DNA of 64,000 bases from Streptomyces luteolus (GTDB lineage Bacteria > Actinomycetota > Actinomycetes > Streptomycetales > Streptomycetaceae): positions 1 through 64,000 of the forward strand of contig NZ_JASCIS010000005.1 in assembly GCF_029968015.1 (NCBI RefSeq). Reading direction: 5' to 3'. The first letter of the stretch is position 1. Each line of letters starts with the position of its first letter. The notes under the pieces were generated by a model. That model was not told where the DNA came from, did no database searches, and saw only the letters and a list, made by a program, of their open reading frames with translations. Position numbers and translations under genes: made by a program. Below, in pieces: positions 27,759-37,611 of this stretch.

Positions 27759-29390
27759 ATGCACCTCAGCACCCTGCTGGACAACGCCGTCGGCTCGGCC
27801 GGCGACCGGCGAGCCCTCGTCTACGGCGAACAGCGCTGGACCTACCGGGAGTTCGCGGACGCCGCCCGCCGCGCCGCGACCGTGCTGCGGGAGGCAGGCC
27901 TGCGCCCGGGCGACCGGCTCGCCGTGATGACGTACAACACCCCCGCGTTCCTGTTCGCCGCGTTCGGCGCCTGGTACGCGGGGGCCACGCTCGTGCCGGT
28001 CAACCACAAGCTGCAGACGGCCGAGGTGGGGTACCAACTGCGGCACTGCGGGGCCGAGCTGGCCGTGGTGGACGCGGAGATCGGCGAGCGGGCGACCGCC
28101 GCGGACGCTCCGGTGCGCTGGCTGGTCAGCCACCCGGACGCCGCCGCCGAGGAGCGCCCGGCGGACTCCTTCGAGTCCCTCGTCGCGACGGCCGAGCCGT
28201 GGCGGGGCGAGCCGCGGCGGGACGAGCCCGGGCGGGGCGAGCCGGGGCGGGGCGAGCCCGGGCGGGGCGAGCCGCGGCGGGACGAGCCGTGGCGGAGCGA
28301 GCCCGGGCCGGACGGAGACATCGCGCAGATCCTCTACACGTCCGGCACCTCGGGCCGCCCCAAGGGCTGCGTGCACACCCATCGCGGCATCGCCCTGGCC
28401 GCCACGTACACGGCGACTTCCATCCCGCTCCGCCGCGACGACCGCTTCCTGATCTGCATGCCGATCTGGCACGCGTCCCCGCTCAACAACTGGACGCTGA
28501 GCACTCTGCTGCTCGGCGCGACCGTGGTGCTGCAGCGCGAGTACGAGCCGCGCGCGATGCTGGAGATCGTCCAACGCGAGCGGATCACCGCCCTGTTCGG
28601 CGCCCCGATCGCCCTGATCGCGCCGGTCCAAGCGGTCCCGGAGTTCGCCGACTTCGACGTGTCCTCCGTACGCGCGTGGATCTACGGAGCGGGCCCCCTG
28701 GACGCGGACACGGCGCGCAGCCTGATGAAGGCCTACGGCTCGGACGACTTCCACCAGGTGTACGGGATGAGCGAGATGGGGCCCGTCGGCTCGTCCCTCT
28801 CCCCCGCCGAGCAGGTCGAGAAGGCGGGCTCGATCGGCCGCGGCGGGATGCCCGGGGTGGCACTGCGGGTGGTGCAGCCGGACGGCACCGACGCCGAGGC
28901 GGGGCGGACCGGCGAGATCTGGCTGCGCGCGGACACCCGCATGGTCGGCTACCTGGACGACGAGGCGGCCACGGCCGAGGCGTTCGCCGGAGACTGGTAC
29001 CGCAGCGGTGACCTGGGGCGGATCGACGCGGACGGGTTCGTCACCGTCGTCGACCGGATGAAGGACGTGATCATCACCGGCGGCGAGAACGTCGCCTCGC
29101 AGGAGGTCGAGGGCGCACTGCGCGGCCACCCCGACGTCCTCGACGTCGCCGTGGTGGGGCGCCCGCACGCGCAGTGGGGCGAGACCGTGGTCGCCGTCGT
29201 GGTGCCGCGCGCGGGCGCCGGGCTCGACCTCGCGGGGCTGCGGGCCTGGCTGGAGAGCCGCATCGCCCGCTACAAGCTGCCGCGCGAGCTGATCCTCCGC
29301 ACCGAGCTCCCGCGCACTCCGTCGGGGAAGATCACCAAGCATGTCCTGCGCGCCGAACTGGCGGCGTCGGCGGGGGCGGTTAGCGGTTAG
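27759..29390 (+). CDS. AMP-forming acyl-CoA synthetase with charged repeat insert
   Basis: 543 aa. Activates a carboxylic acid to its acyl-CoA through an acyl-AMP. P-loop ILYTSGTSGRPKGC, motif VYGMSEMGPVGSS, YRSGDLGRIDADGFVTVVDRMKDVIITGGENV and the catalytic Lys region PRTPSGKITKH are all present. Start ATG (MHLSTLLDNA) follows AGGAG. Odd feature: residues ~146-185, just before the P-loop, are a run of GRGEP/RRDEP repeats not expected in the fold. It is divergent from TetR/AidB-type genes. Confidence 0.92.
   Translation: MHLSTLLDNAVGSAGDRRALVYGEQRWTYREFADAARRAATVLREAGLRPGDRLAVMTYNTPAFLFAAFGAWYAGATLVPVNHKLQTAEVGYQLRHCGAELAVVDAEIGERATAADAPVRWLVSHPDAAAEERPADSFESLVATAEPWRGEPRRDEPGRGEPGRGEPGRGEPRRDEPWRSEPGPDGDIAQILYTSGTSGRPKGCVHTHRGIALAATYTATSIPLRRDDRFLICMPIWHASPLNNWTLSTLLLGATVVLQREYEPRAMLEIVQRERITALFGAPIALIAPVQAVPEFADFDVSSVRAWIYGAGPLDADTARSLMKAYGSDDFHQVYGMSEMGPVGSSLSPAEQVEKAGSIGRGGMPGVALRVVQPDGTDAEAGRTGEIWLRADTRMVGYLDDEAATAEAFAGDWYRSGDLGRIDADGFVTVVDRMKDVIITGGENVASQEVEGALRGHPDVLDVAVVGRPHAQWGETVVAVVVPRAGAGLDLAGLRAWLESRIARYKLPRELILRTELPRTPSGKITKHVLRAELAASAGAVSG
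28194..28314 (+). repeat. 15 bp tandem repeats inside the acyl-CoA synthetase gene
   Basis: About eight imperfect copies of a 15-base unit (ggcggggcgagccg and close variants), in frame, encoding Glu-Pro-Trp/Gly/Arg-Arg-Gly/Asp pentapeptides. Copy number may vary between strains. Confidence 0.85.
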
Positions 29391-29468
29391 CGGTTAGCGG
29401 TTAGCGGTTAGAGCCCGCCTCCCCGATCTGTGCGTGCCAGGCGTCGCGGGCCCGCACGGATCGGGGAG
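29380..29468. terminator. Heptamer-type repeat and terminator hairpin after acyl-CoA synthetase
   Basis: Four tandem copies of gcggtta(g) overlap the stop codon (29380-29411). They are followed by a hairpin: ctccccgatctgtgcg (29419-29434) pairs with cgcacggatcggggag (29453-29468) with one G-U-type mismatch. Confidence 0.75.
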
Positions 29469-29521
29469 ACGAGCCCTGGGCCCTCGCACTCCACGTCGAC
29501 GCCTCCGCGTAGGGTCACGGC

Positions 29522-30118
29522 ATGGAGCGAGCACAGCAGGTACGGCGGGGCCCGGGGCGGCCGCGTGAGGAGCGGGTCACCCGGTCCGTGCTCGACGCCG
29601 TGGCGGAGCTGGTCGCGGAGCGCGGCATGGGCGCGCTGACCATGGACGCCGTCGCGGCCCGTGCCGGTGTCGGCAAGCCCGCGATCTACCGGCGCTGGCC
29701 CACCAAGCAGGACCTGGTGATCGCCACCGCCGAGTCCCGGATCGGCCCGCTGACGGTGCCCGACATGGGCGACTTCCGTGCCGAGCTGCGTGCCGTCCTG
29801 ACCGCGCGCATGGAGGCGTACCGACAGCCCGGCGTCGGCCGACTGCTCGCCGGGGTGATCGGCTCGGCGGCGGAGGCGGGCTCGGAGCCCGCCGGGTACC
29901 GCGCCTACACGGCGCGGGTGATGAGCGAGACCCGGCATCTGCTGGACCGCGGGGTCGCGCGCGGGGACGTGCGCGCGGACGCCGACCTCGGGGCGGCGGC
30001 GACGCTGGTCGCGGCGTCCCTGGTGTTCCGGCTCGTCGGCGAGCACGCGCTGCCGGACGAGGCCCTGGTCGAGTCCCTGGTGGACCTGATCGGACGGTCG
30101 GTCGCGCCCGAGGCGTGA
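29522..30118 (+). CDS. TetR/AcrR-family regulator
   Basis: 198 aa. HTH region RSVLDAVAELVAERGMGALTMDAVAARAGVGKPAIYRRWPTKQDLV, then a TetR C-terminal domain of the AcrR C-like type (MSETRHLLDRGVARGDVRADADL). It precedes the dioxygenase operon by 253 bp on the same strand and may be its regulator; it could equally be autonomous. Confidence 0.9.
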   Translation: MERAQQVRRGPGRPREERVTRSVLDAVAELVAERGMGALTMDAVAARAGVGKPAIYRRWPTKQDLVIATAESRIGPLTVPDMGDFRAELRAVLTARMEAYRQPGVGRLLAGVIGSAAEAGSEPAGYRAYTARVMSETRHLLDRGVARGDVRADADLGAAATLVAASLVFRLVGEHALPDEALVESLVDLIGRSVAPEA

Positions 30119-30371
30119 ACTGACCGACGCGCCAGGCGCGACCGGCCTCAGAGCGACGGGGCCGGCACCGAATCGCAGCGCCAACTCCCCTACGCGTACG
30201 GCCCGTTGATGGCCCACGCGCACCCGCCCATGCCTGCGGCCGTCCCCGTACCCCGCTCCGCGGACTCCTCCCGGCACGCGCGAAATCCACTCGCTCCACC
30301 CCCTTGCCCCGCCGCATCTCAATATCGATACTGCCGGTTACGTAATCAGCGTTTCGTCGTCGGGAGGACCC

Positions 30372-31307
30372 ATGAACGCCGTCACGACCACGCCTGTCGC
30401 CCAGCCCGCCCCCGTCCTGGACAAGCCCCTGATGCACTACGGGCGCCGCGTCCTCGACCGGCTCGCGCCCGAGGCCGAGCCGTTCACGTACCGGCGGCTT
30501 GAGATCAGCCCGCTCACCCCGCACTTCGGCGCCGTGCTGTCCGGCGTGGACCTGACGCGGGCGATCGGGGACGAGCTCGCCGAGGAGCTGCGGCAGGCCC
30601 TGCTGGAGTGGAAGGTCATCTTCTTCCGCGGCCAGACCGGCTTCGACGCCGACCACCAGCTGGCGCTGTCCCGGGTGTGGGGCGACGTCGAGGCCAACCC
30701 GTTCTTCCCGAAGACCGGTACCGCCGGGATCTCCCGGCTCGCCAAGGACGCCAGGGCCGTCGGCAACAAGAACATCTGGCACAGCGACCACTCGTTCATG
30801 GCCAACCCCTCGCTCGGCGCCGTGCTGCGCGCCGTCGAGGTGCCCGCGGCGGGCGGCGACACCATGTGGGCGGACATGGGCGCCGCGTACGACAACCTGC
30901 CCGCCGACCTCCAGGAACGGATCGAGTCGCTCGTCGCCGTGCACGACTGGGAGGCCAGTTGGGGCGCGCTGATGAACGACGAGCAGAAGGCGGCGTTCCG
31001 GGCCGACTGGCCGCGGGTCGAGCACCCGGTCGTGGTCCGCCACCCGCGCAGCGGCCGCAGGACGCTGTACGTCAACGAGCCCTTCACCCGGTTCATCAAG
31101 GGCCTGTCCGAGGCGGAGAACCGCGAGCTGCTCGACATCCTCGTGCTCCAGGCGCGCATCCCCGAGTTCCAGATCCGCTTCCACTGGGAGCCGGACTCGA
31201 TCGCCGTCTGGGACAACATCGCCACCCAGCACTACGCGGTCAACGACTACTTCCCGCAGCGGCGCGTGATGGAGCGCATCGCCATCGCCGGGGTTCCGCT
31301 GTCCTGA
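30372..31307 (+). CDS. TauD/TfdA-family 2-oxoglutarate dioxygenase
   Basis: 311 aa non-heme Fe(II) oxygenase. Iron ligands predicted at His137 and Asp139 (WHSDHSF) and His287 (TQHYAVNDY); the 2-oxoglutarate Arg is in the following QRRVMER. Family reactions hydroxylate a substrate with decarboxylation of 2-oxoglutarate, e.g. taurine or aryloxyacetates. First of three co-directional genes with an MFS transporter 43 bp after and an aldehyde dehydrogenase. The product may be an aldehyde taken up by that dehydrogenase; inferred. Two palindromic octamers (tatcgata at 30323, ttacgtaa at 30338) precede it. Confidence 0.9.
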   Translation: MNAVTTTPVAQPAPVLDKPLMHYGRRVLDRLAPEAEPFTYRRLEISPLTPHFGAVLSGVDLTRAIGDELAEELRQALLEWKVIFFRGQTGFDADHQLALSRVWGDVEANPFFPKTGTAGISRLAKDARAVGNKNIWHSDHSFMANPSLGAVLRAVEVPAAGGDTMWADMGAAYDNLPADLQERIESLVAVHDWEASWGALMNDEQKAAFRADWPRVEHPVVVRHPRSGRRTLYVNEPFTRFIKGLSEAENRELLDILVLQARIPEFQIRFHWEPDSIAVWDNIATQHYAVNDYFPQRRVMERIAIAGVPLS

Positions 31308-31350
31308 GCGCCCTTCGCCTTCTCCCACCCTCTCTCACCCTGGAGCACAG

Positions 31351-32646
31351 ATGAGCGCGGTACCGACCGTGGCCCGTAAGGCAGTGGGGGCCATCGAGCA
31401 CGACAGCAGGCGCGCCTGGACGGTGACCGCGCTGCTCGTGGTGTTCATGATGATCAACTTCGCGGACAAGTCCGTCCTCGGGCTCGCCGCCGACGAGATC
31501 CGTGCCGATCTGCACCTGAGCGCCACCGAGTTCGGCCTTGCCAACAGCGCGTTCTTCCTGCTGTTCTCGGTCGCCGCGGTGGTCGTCGGGCTCGCCGCCG
31601 ACCGGGTCTCGCCGAAGCTGCTGATCCTCGTGATGGCCGTGCTGTGGGCCGTGGCCCAGGTGCCCGCGGCGATCGGCGGCGGCCTCGCCGTGCTGATCGC
31701 CTCCCGGGTCTTCCTCGGGGCTGCCGAGGGCCCGGCGTTCCCGGTGGCCCAACAGGCCACGCTCGCCTGGTTCCCGAACCACCGGCGGAACCTCCCCGGC
31801 GCCCTGATCACCCTCGGCGTCACCCTCGGCGTGATCGTCTCGGCGCCGGGCCTCTCCTGGGTGATCCAGCACCACGGCTGGCGGGCCGCGCTCTGGGTGC
31901 TCGTCGCCATCGGCGTCGTCTGGTCGGTGGCCTGGGCGGCGCTCGGCGCGGACGGACAGCACCGAACCGGCCCGGAGCCACCGGCCGCAGACTCGACAGC
32001 CGACCCCCAACTCCCCTCGTACCGCGAGATCTTCGGCAGCCGTACGTGGATCGGCACCACCCTCGCCTACTTCACCAGCTACTGGTCCGTGGCCCTGATG
32101 CTGGTCTGGCTGCCGTCGTATCTCCGGGGCGCCCTCGGCCACTCCGCGCACGCGGCGGGCACGCTCGTCGCCGCTCCGTGGGCGGTCGGCGCCGTCGTAC
32201 TGCTCGCGCAGGCCGGGGTGACGGGGCGGCTGATGCGGCGCGGGGTCGGCAGCCGGATCGCCCGCGGCTGGGTCGGCGGCGGGCTGCTCGTGTTCGGCGC
32301 CGCCTGCTGCCTGGCGCTGCCGCTGGTCGACGGTGCGGGCGCGAAGACCGCCCTGGTCGCGCTCGGCTTCGGCGTCGGCGGCTCGTACGCGACGATCGCC
32401 GCGACCACGGTCGCCGAACTCGCCACGCCCGCGCGCAGCGGCGGTGCCCTCGGCGTGATGAACGCCGTCGTGACCCTGGCCGGGCTCGCCGCTCCGGCCG
32501 TCGTCGGCGCGCTGGTCGACGCGCAGGGCACCGGCGGCTACCAGAGCGCGATCGTCCTGGCCGGACTGCTTCTCGCCGTCGGCGCCGCAGCGTCCTTCCT
32601 CCTGGTCGACCCGGACCGCGACGCAACCCGCCCGCTCACCCACTGA
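31351..32646 (+). CDS. MFS transporter
   Basis: 431 aa with about 12 hydrophobic helices. Early segment NFADKSVLGLAADEIRADLHLSATEFG and GLAADRVSPKLLIL fit the MFS loop 2-3 region of anion:cation symporters (sugar acid or aromatic acid carriers). Located between dioxygenase and aldehyde dehydrogenase genes, so it probably imports the dioxygenase substrate. A good CTGGAG site precedes the ATG. Confidence 0.9.
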   Translation: MSAVPTVARKAVGAIEHDSRRAWTVTALLVVFMMINFADKSVLGLAADEIRADLHLSATEFGLANSAFFLLFSVAAVVVGLAADRVSPKLLILVMAVLWAVAQVPAAIGGGLAVLIASRVFLGAAEGPAFPVAQQATLAWFPNHRRNLPGALITLGVTLGVIVSAPGLSWVIQHHGWRAALWVLVAIGVVWSVAWAALGADGQHRTGPEPPAADSTADPQLPSYREIFGSRTWIGTTLAYFTSYWSVALMLVWLPSYLRGALGHSAHAAGTLVAAPWAVGAVVLLAQAGVTGRLMRRGVGSRIARGWVGGGLLVFGAACCLALPLVDGAGAKTALVALGFGVGGSYATIAATTVAELATPARSGGALGVMNAVVTLAGLAAPAVVGALVDAQGTGGYQSAIVLAGLLLAVGAAASFLLVDPDRDATRPLTH

Positions 32647-32686
32647 CTCCCCCAACCCCCTCCCTTTGCACAGGAGTTGCTGCCCT

Positions 32687-34405
32687 ATGACACCCGTACC
32701 GGACCTCGACCTCGACCTCGCTCCGCTCGACCAGGCCGTCGCCGACCTGCGCGCGCACGCCGCGTCCTGGACCGCGACCGCGCTGCCGGAACGCATCGCC
32801 CTGCTGGAACGGATGCTGCCGCGCATCGCCGCCGAGGCCCCCGGCATGGTCGCCGACGCCGCCCACGCCAAGGGGTACGACGCCGACTCGCCCTGGGCGG
32901 CGGAGGACTGGACGACGGCTCCGTGGGCGCTCGCGCAGGGCGTGCGGGCGTATCTGCACGTGCTGCGGCGCCTGGCCGCCGGGCACGACCCGCTGCCGGA
33001 TGCGGCGGTACGCTCCCACGGCGGCCGTACCGTCGTCGACGTCTTCCCCGCCACCCCCACGGACCGGCTGCTCCTGAACGGCTTCACCGCCGAGGTGTGG
33101 ACGCTGCCGGGCACGACCCGCGAGGAGGTACGGCGCCGGGCGGCCGGCGAGTACCGCGGCCGGGCAGGCGCACCCGCGGTCGCCCTTGTGCTCGGCGCCG
33201 GGAACGTGCACGCGATCACCCCGCTCGACGTGCTGCACAAGCTGTACGCCGAGGGCGAGGTCGTCCTCGCCAAGATGAACCCCGTCAACGCCTACCTGCG
33301 GCCGCACTTCGAGAAGGTCTTCCACGAGTTCGTGGCACACGGCTGGGTCCGGTTCGTCGACGGCGGCGGCGCCGAGGGCGCGTATCTCACCGAGCACGAG
33401 GGCGTCGACACCATCCACGTCACCGGCAGCGAGCGCACGCACGACGCCATCGTCTGGGGCACCGACGACCGGGCCGAGCAGCGCCGCCGTACGGACACGC
33501 CGCTCAACGACAAGCCGTTCACCAGCGAGTTGGGCGGCGTCAGCCCCTGCATCGTCACCCCCGGGCCGTGGAGCGACGCCGACTTCCGGTTCCAGGCCGA
33601 GCACATCGTCACCAGCAAGCTGAACAACTCCGGGCACAATTGCGTGGCCAGCCAAGTGCTCCTCGTACCGCAGGACTGGGACGGCACCGAGCGGCTGCTC
33701 GTCGAGGTGCGGCGGCTGCTCCGGGACCTGCCGCCACGCGCCGACTACTACCCGGGGGCGCTCGAGCGGCTGCGCGCGACGGCCGACGCCCACCCGCAGG
33801 CGGAGGCCCTCGGCGAGGACTGCGGCCGCCTGTTCCTGTCCGACCTCACCGACCCGGACGACCCGATGGTCACCGACGAGGTGTTCGCCTCCGCCCTCGG
33901 CGTGGTCCGACTCCCCGGCGACGACGCGCCCCAATTCCTGCGCAGCGCCGTCGCGTTCGCCAACGACCGGCTGCCCGGCACGCTCGGCGCCACCCTCCTC
34001 GTCCATCCCCGCACCGAGCGCGACCACCGCGCGGCCGTCGACGAGGCCGTGGCCGCGCTGCGCTACGGCACCCTCGGCGTCAACTGCTGGTCGGCGTTCG
34101 GCTTCCTGCTCGGGTACACGCCGTGGGGCGCGTTCCCCGGCCACACCCGGCAGGACATCGGCAGCGGCATCGGCTTCGTGCACAACGCGTTCCAGCTGAC
34201 GGACGTCGAGAAGACGGTGCTGCGCGCACCGTTCGCGCCCGCGCCGCGCGGCCTGTTCACCGGCTCCCCCTCGCTCTCGCCGCGCCCGCCGTACTTCGTC
34301 ACCAACCGCACCGCCCGTACGACGATGGAACGCCTCACCGCCTTCACCACCTCGGGCGGTCTGCGGCGGCTGCCGGGAATCTTCCTTTCGGCACTGCGGG
34401 GTTGA
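32687..34405 (+). CDS. Aldehyde dehydrogenase family protein
   Basis: 572 aa, longer than the usual ~500. The catalytic Cys lies in NNSGHNCVASQ, the general-base Glu in TSELGGVSP, and the nucleotide-binding HVTGSERTHDAI region precedes them. A C-terminal extension of ~60 residues (PFAPAPRGLFTGSP and beyond) is unlike standard ALDHs. I chose the ATG giving MTPVPDLD with AGGAG 10 bases upstream. Third gene of the dioxygenase-MFS operon; it likely oxidises the aldehyde released by the dioxygenase, which is inference. Confidence 0.88.
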   Translation: MTPVPDLDLDLAPLDQAVADLRAHAASWTATALPERIALLERMLPRIAAEAPGMVADAAHAKGYDADSPWAAEDWTTAPWALAQGVRAYLHVLRRLAAGHDPLPDAAVRSHGGRTVVDVFPATPTDRLLLNGFTAEVWTLPGTTREEVRRRAAGEYRGRAGAPAVALVLGAGNVHAITPLDVLHKLYAEGEVVLAKMNPVNAYLRPHFEKVFHEFVAHGWVRFVDGGGAEGAYLTEHEGVDTIHVTGSERTHDAIVWGTDDRAEQRRRTDTPLNDKPFTSELGGVSPCIVTPGPWSDADFRFQAEHIVTSKLNNSGHNCVASQVLLVPQDWDGTERLLVEVRRLLRDLPPRADYYPGALERLRATADAHPQAEALGEDCGRLFLSDLTDPDDPMVTDEVFASALGVVRLPGDDAPQFLRSAVAFANDRLPGTLGATLLVHPRTERDHRAAVDEAVAALRYGTLGVNCWSAFGFLLGYTPWGAFPGHTRQDIGSGIGFVHNAFQLTDVEKTVLRAPFAPAPRGLFTGSPSLSPRPPYFVTNRTARTTMERLTAFTTSGGLRRLPGIFLSALRG

Positions 34406-34529
34406 GGGGACTTCGGGTGGGGGGTGGCGTCGCCCCCGGTTCTTCGGCCGCGACCCGGAGGTCGGCCATGAGACCGCCGCCTCGCCGCCGAAATCCGGAG
34501 CGCGACGCCATAGCCACCCTCCGAACTAT

Positions 34530-35475
34530 GGGGTCCCACCTCCACCACCTCCAACCTCAAGCGCATCGTCGCCGCGAGCCTGATCGGCACCACGATCGAG
34601 GGGTACGACTTCTTCCTCTACGGCCCGGCCGCCGCCCTGGTCTTCAACCAGTTGTTCTTCCCCGAGTCCGACCCGCTCGTCGGCACCCTCCTCTCCTTCC
34701 TCACGTACGCCGTCGGCTTCGCCGCACGCCCGCTCGGCGCCCTGGTCTTCGGGCACTACGGCGACCGGCTCGGCCGCAAGAAGCTGCTCGTGCTCAGCCT
34801 GCTGATGATGGGCGGCGCCACGTTCGCCATCGGTCTGCTGCCCACCCACGCGACCATCGGCACCGCCGCGCCGGTCCTCCTGACCGTGCTGCGTCTGGTC
34901 CAGGGCTTCGCGCTCGGCGGCGAATGGGGCGGCGCCGTGCTCCTCGTCTCCGAACACGGGGACGCCCGCCGCCGCGGCTTCTGGGCCTCGTGGCCCCAGA
35001 CCGGCGCCCCCGCAGGGCAGTTGCTCGCCACCGGTGTCCTCTCCGCGCTCACCGCGCTCTCCGCGCTCCTCTCCGAATCGGCCTTCACCTCATGGGGCTG
35101 GCGCGTCCCGTTCCTGCTCTCCGGTGTGCTGGTCATCGTCGGCCTGTGGATCCGTCTCTCGGTGGACGAGTCCCCGGTGTTCAAGGAGGCGCCCTGGCGC
35201 GCGCCGAGGCCAAGAAGGCCACCGCCGAGGGCGAGCGGCAGGTGGAGAAGATGCCGCTGGTCGCCGTCATGCGCCACCACTGGCGTGACGTCCTGATCGC
35301 CATGGGCGCCCGCACGGCGGAGAACATCAGCTACTAGGTCATCACCGCCTTCATCCTCGTGTACGCCACCACCTCCGCCGGTGTGTCCAAGCAGTCCGCC
35401 CTGAACGCCGTGCTCATCGCCTCCGCCGTGCACTTCGCGGTCATCCCCGCCTGGGGCGCCCTCTCTGCGGGCGTT
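34530..35475 (+). pseudogene. Decayed MHS-family MFS transporter
   Basis: Readable segments match metabolite:H+ symporters: SNLKRIVAASLIGTTIEGYD, LVFGHYGDRLGRKKLLVLSL, LRLVQGFALGGEWGGAVLL. No start codon is in frame with them. A frameshift near 35190 moves the reading to ALARAEAKKATAEGERQVEK, an in-frame TAG at 35335-35337 interrupts NISY/VITAFILVYATTSAG, and similarity stops after VIPAWGALS, about two thirds through. At least three independent lesions make this a true pseudogene rather than one sequencing error. Confidence 0.85.
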
Positions 35476-35569
35476 CCCCTCCCTCTGTCAGCGGGTCAGC
35501 GGGTCAGCGGGCGTTCGGCGTCGCGTCCCACGGTTCGACCGCAGCGCCCCACGGTTCATCCGAAGCGCC

Positions 35570-37483
35570 CTACCGCTCGACCGCGGCGCCCAACCGGTGC
35601 AGCCGCAGCGCCAGTTGGATCTCCAGTGCTCTGGACGGGCTCTGCCAGTCCTCCCCCAGGAGGCGCCCGATGCGTTCCAGGCGCTGCGCCACCGTGTTCA
35701 CGTGGACGTGGAGCTCGTCCTTCGTACGGGCCGGGCTCATGCCGGCGGAGAAGTACGCGTCGAGGGTGTTGACGAGGTCCGTGCCCCGGCGTGCGTCGTA
35801 CGAGACGACCTCGCCGATCGTGCGGCTCACGAAGCCCGCGACGTCCCGGCCGTCCGAGAGCAGCAGCCCCAGGAACCCGAAGTCCTCGGTGGCCGCGCCC
35901 TGTCCCGTACGTCCGAGGAGGCGCAGGGCTTCCACGCATCTGTGCGCCTCCGCGCACCCCACGGACACCGCCTCGGGGTCGGCCGCCGGGGCGCTCACCG
36001 GGCCGGAGGCGCCCACGGTGACCGGCTCCTGTGCGGCACCGCTCAGGCATTTGGCCGCCTCCTGCGCCAACTCGGCCTCGGCGCGGGGCTGTTCGACGGG
36101 GAGCAGCAGGACCGTACCGCCGTCGCGTTCCGCGGCCAGGCCGTGCCGGGTGGCCGCCAGGTGCGAGGCCGCCGCCCAGAGCCGGCCGCGGGCCGCGCCC
36201 TCACGGTCACCGGCCGTCCCACCGGAGCCCAGGTGGGCGGCGAGCACCACGTGCGGGGAGTCCAGATCGGCCTGCAGGCGTGCGGCGCGTTCGCGGAGCA
36301 GGCGGGGGTCGTGGTCCCGGCCGTCGAGCAGGTCGTCGAGGAGTTCGCCGCGCACCCGCCGCTCGGCCTCGCCCGCCGAGCGGCGGGCCAGGAGCAGCAG
36401 CGACGTGACCATCGCGGCGCGCTCCAGGGTGCGTTGGTCGACCGGGTCAAGGGCGGGGTGGCCGCGCATGACGAGGGCGCCGAGCAGTTCGCCGCCGGCT
36501 GCGACCGCCGCGATCCAGTCGTCGCCGTGCGGCACGGCGTGGCCGTCGGCGCGGGAGCGTTCCAGTGCCTGGGCGGGGGCGGTCGCGCTGTCCCTGAACT
36601 CGACCGTGCCGTCGAGGACTTCGGACACCGCGTCCGCCACGTCCTGCACTCCGCCGCCGCGCAGTACGAGCTGGGCCAGGCGGTCGTGCACGTCCGAGGC
36701 GCGCTCGATGACGCCGCTGCGGTCCTGGATGATCTCGCTGGCGTGCTCCAGGTCGGCGAGGGCCGTACGCGTCTCGGCCAGCAGGTTCGCCGAGTCGATG
36801 GCCGCGGCGGCGAGTGCGGCGAAGGAGCGGACGAGGGCGATCTGCTCCCGCTCGAAGACCCGTGCGCGGCGGTCGGCGGCGAAGAGCACGCCGATCACTT
36901 CCGTGCCGAGCAGCAGGGGCACCCCGAGGATCGCGACGAGGCCTTCGTCCTCCACCGCCGTGTCGATGGACCGGGTGTGGCGGAAGCGTTCGTCCCGGAA
37001 GTAGTCGTCCGTGACGTAGGGACGGGCGGTCTGGGCGACGAGGCCGCCGAGCCCCTCCCCCATGCCGAGCCGCACCTGCTGGAACCTGGCGGAGACCGAG
37101 CCTTCGGTGACCCGCATGTAGGTGTCGCCCTCGGCCGGGTCGTTGAGGGACAGGTACGCGATGTCCGTACCGAGCAGGGAACGGGCGCGGTGGACGATGG
37201 CCTGCAGCACCTCGTCGAGATCGCGCAGCCCCGCCAGGTCATGGGCCGTCTCGAACAGCGCCGACAGCTCCGCCTCCCGCCGTCTGCGGCCTTCGAGCTC
37301 CGCGCGCACCCGCAGCGCGAGGAGCTTGGCGTGATCGAGCGCGGCGATGCGGTCGGCGGACGCGCCCTCGGCTCGGGCGCGGCGCACCGGCTGCTCGTAC
37401 GCCTCGGCGTCGGCGTCCCGCGCGAGCAGCTCGAGGAAGGGTGCCTCCGCACTCACGGCGGTCGGCGGGTGATCGATGGACAT
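35570..37483 (-). CDS. GAF-domain, PucR/CdaR-type helix-turn-helix regulator
   Basis: 637 aa cytoplasmic regulator. A GAF sensor domain covers about residues 75-225 (LFETAHDLAGLRDLDEVLQAIVHRARSLLG ... GVPLLLGTEVIGVLFAADR), followed by a coiled-coil-like helix and a central PucR-type region. It ends with the PucR C-terminal HTH (LVNTLDAYFSAGMSPARTKDELHVHVNTVAQRLERI). It is likely to control nearby catabolic genes; the decayed transporter and SDR on either side may be its former targets. Confidence 0.9.
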   Translation of the reverse strand: MSIDHPPTAVSAEAPFLELLARDADAEAYEQPVRRARAEGASADRIAALDHAKLLALRVRAELEGRRRREAELSALFETAHDLAGLRDLDEVLQAIVHRARSLLGTDIAYLSLNDPAEGDTYMRVTEGSVSARFQQVRLGMGEGLGGLVAQTARPYVTDDYFRDERFRHTRSIDTAVEDEGLVAILGVPLLLGTEVIGVLFAADRRARVFEREQIALVRSFAALAAAAIDSANLLAETRTALADLEHASEIIQDRSGVIERASDVHDRLAQLVLRGGGVQDVADAVSEVLDGTVEFRDSATAPAQALERSRADGHAVPHGDDWIAAVAAGGELLGALVMRGHPALDPVDQRTLERAAMVTSLLLLARRSAGEAERRVRGELLDDLLDGRDHDPRLLRERAARLQADLDSPHVVLAAHLGSGGTAGDREGAARGRLWAAASHLAATRHGLAAERDGGTVLLLPVEQPRAEAELAQEAAKCLSGAAQEPVTVGASGPVSAPAADPEAVSVGCAEAHRCVEALRLLGRTGQGAATEDFGFLGLLLSDGRDVAGFVSRTIGEVVSYDARRGTDLVNTLDAYFSAGMSPARTKDELHVHVNTVAQRLERIGRLLGEDWQSPSRALEIQLALRLHRLGAAVER

Positions 37484-37611
37484 GAGGACAGCATGACCGA
37501 CACGGCCGACATCGCCGCCAGGCCTGTGGATAACTCCTTCCCGACGTGTGAGCGGGGGAGCGTTGTGAGCGGGTGGCCAGTGGACTGTCCGGCGGATCAG
37601 GCCCCCTGCAG

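Noticed and set aside
30323..30345. Palindromes tatcgata and ttacgtaa upstream of the first dioxygenase as a defined operator
   Set aside because: Short and non-identical; noted in the gene entry but not strong enough to call as a site.
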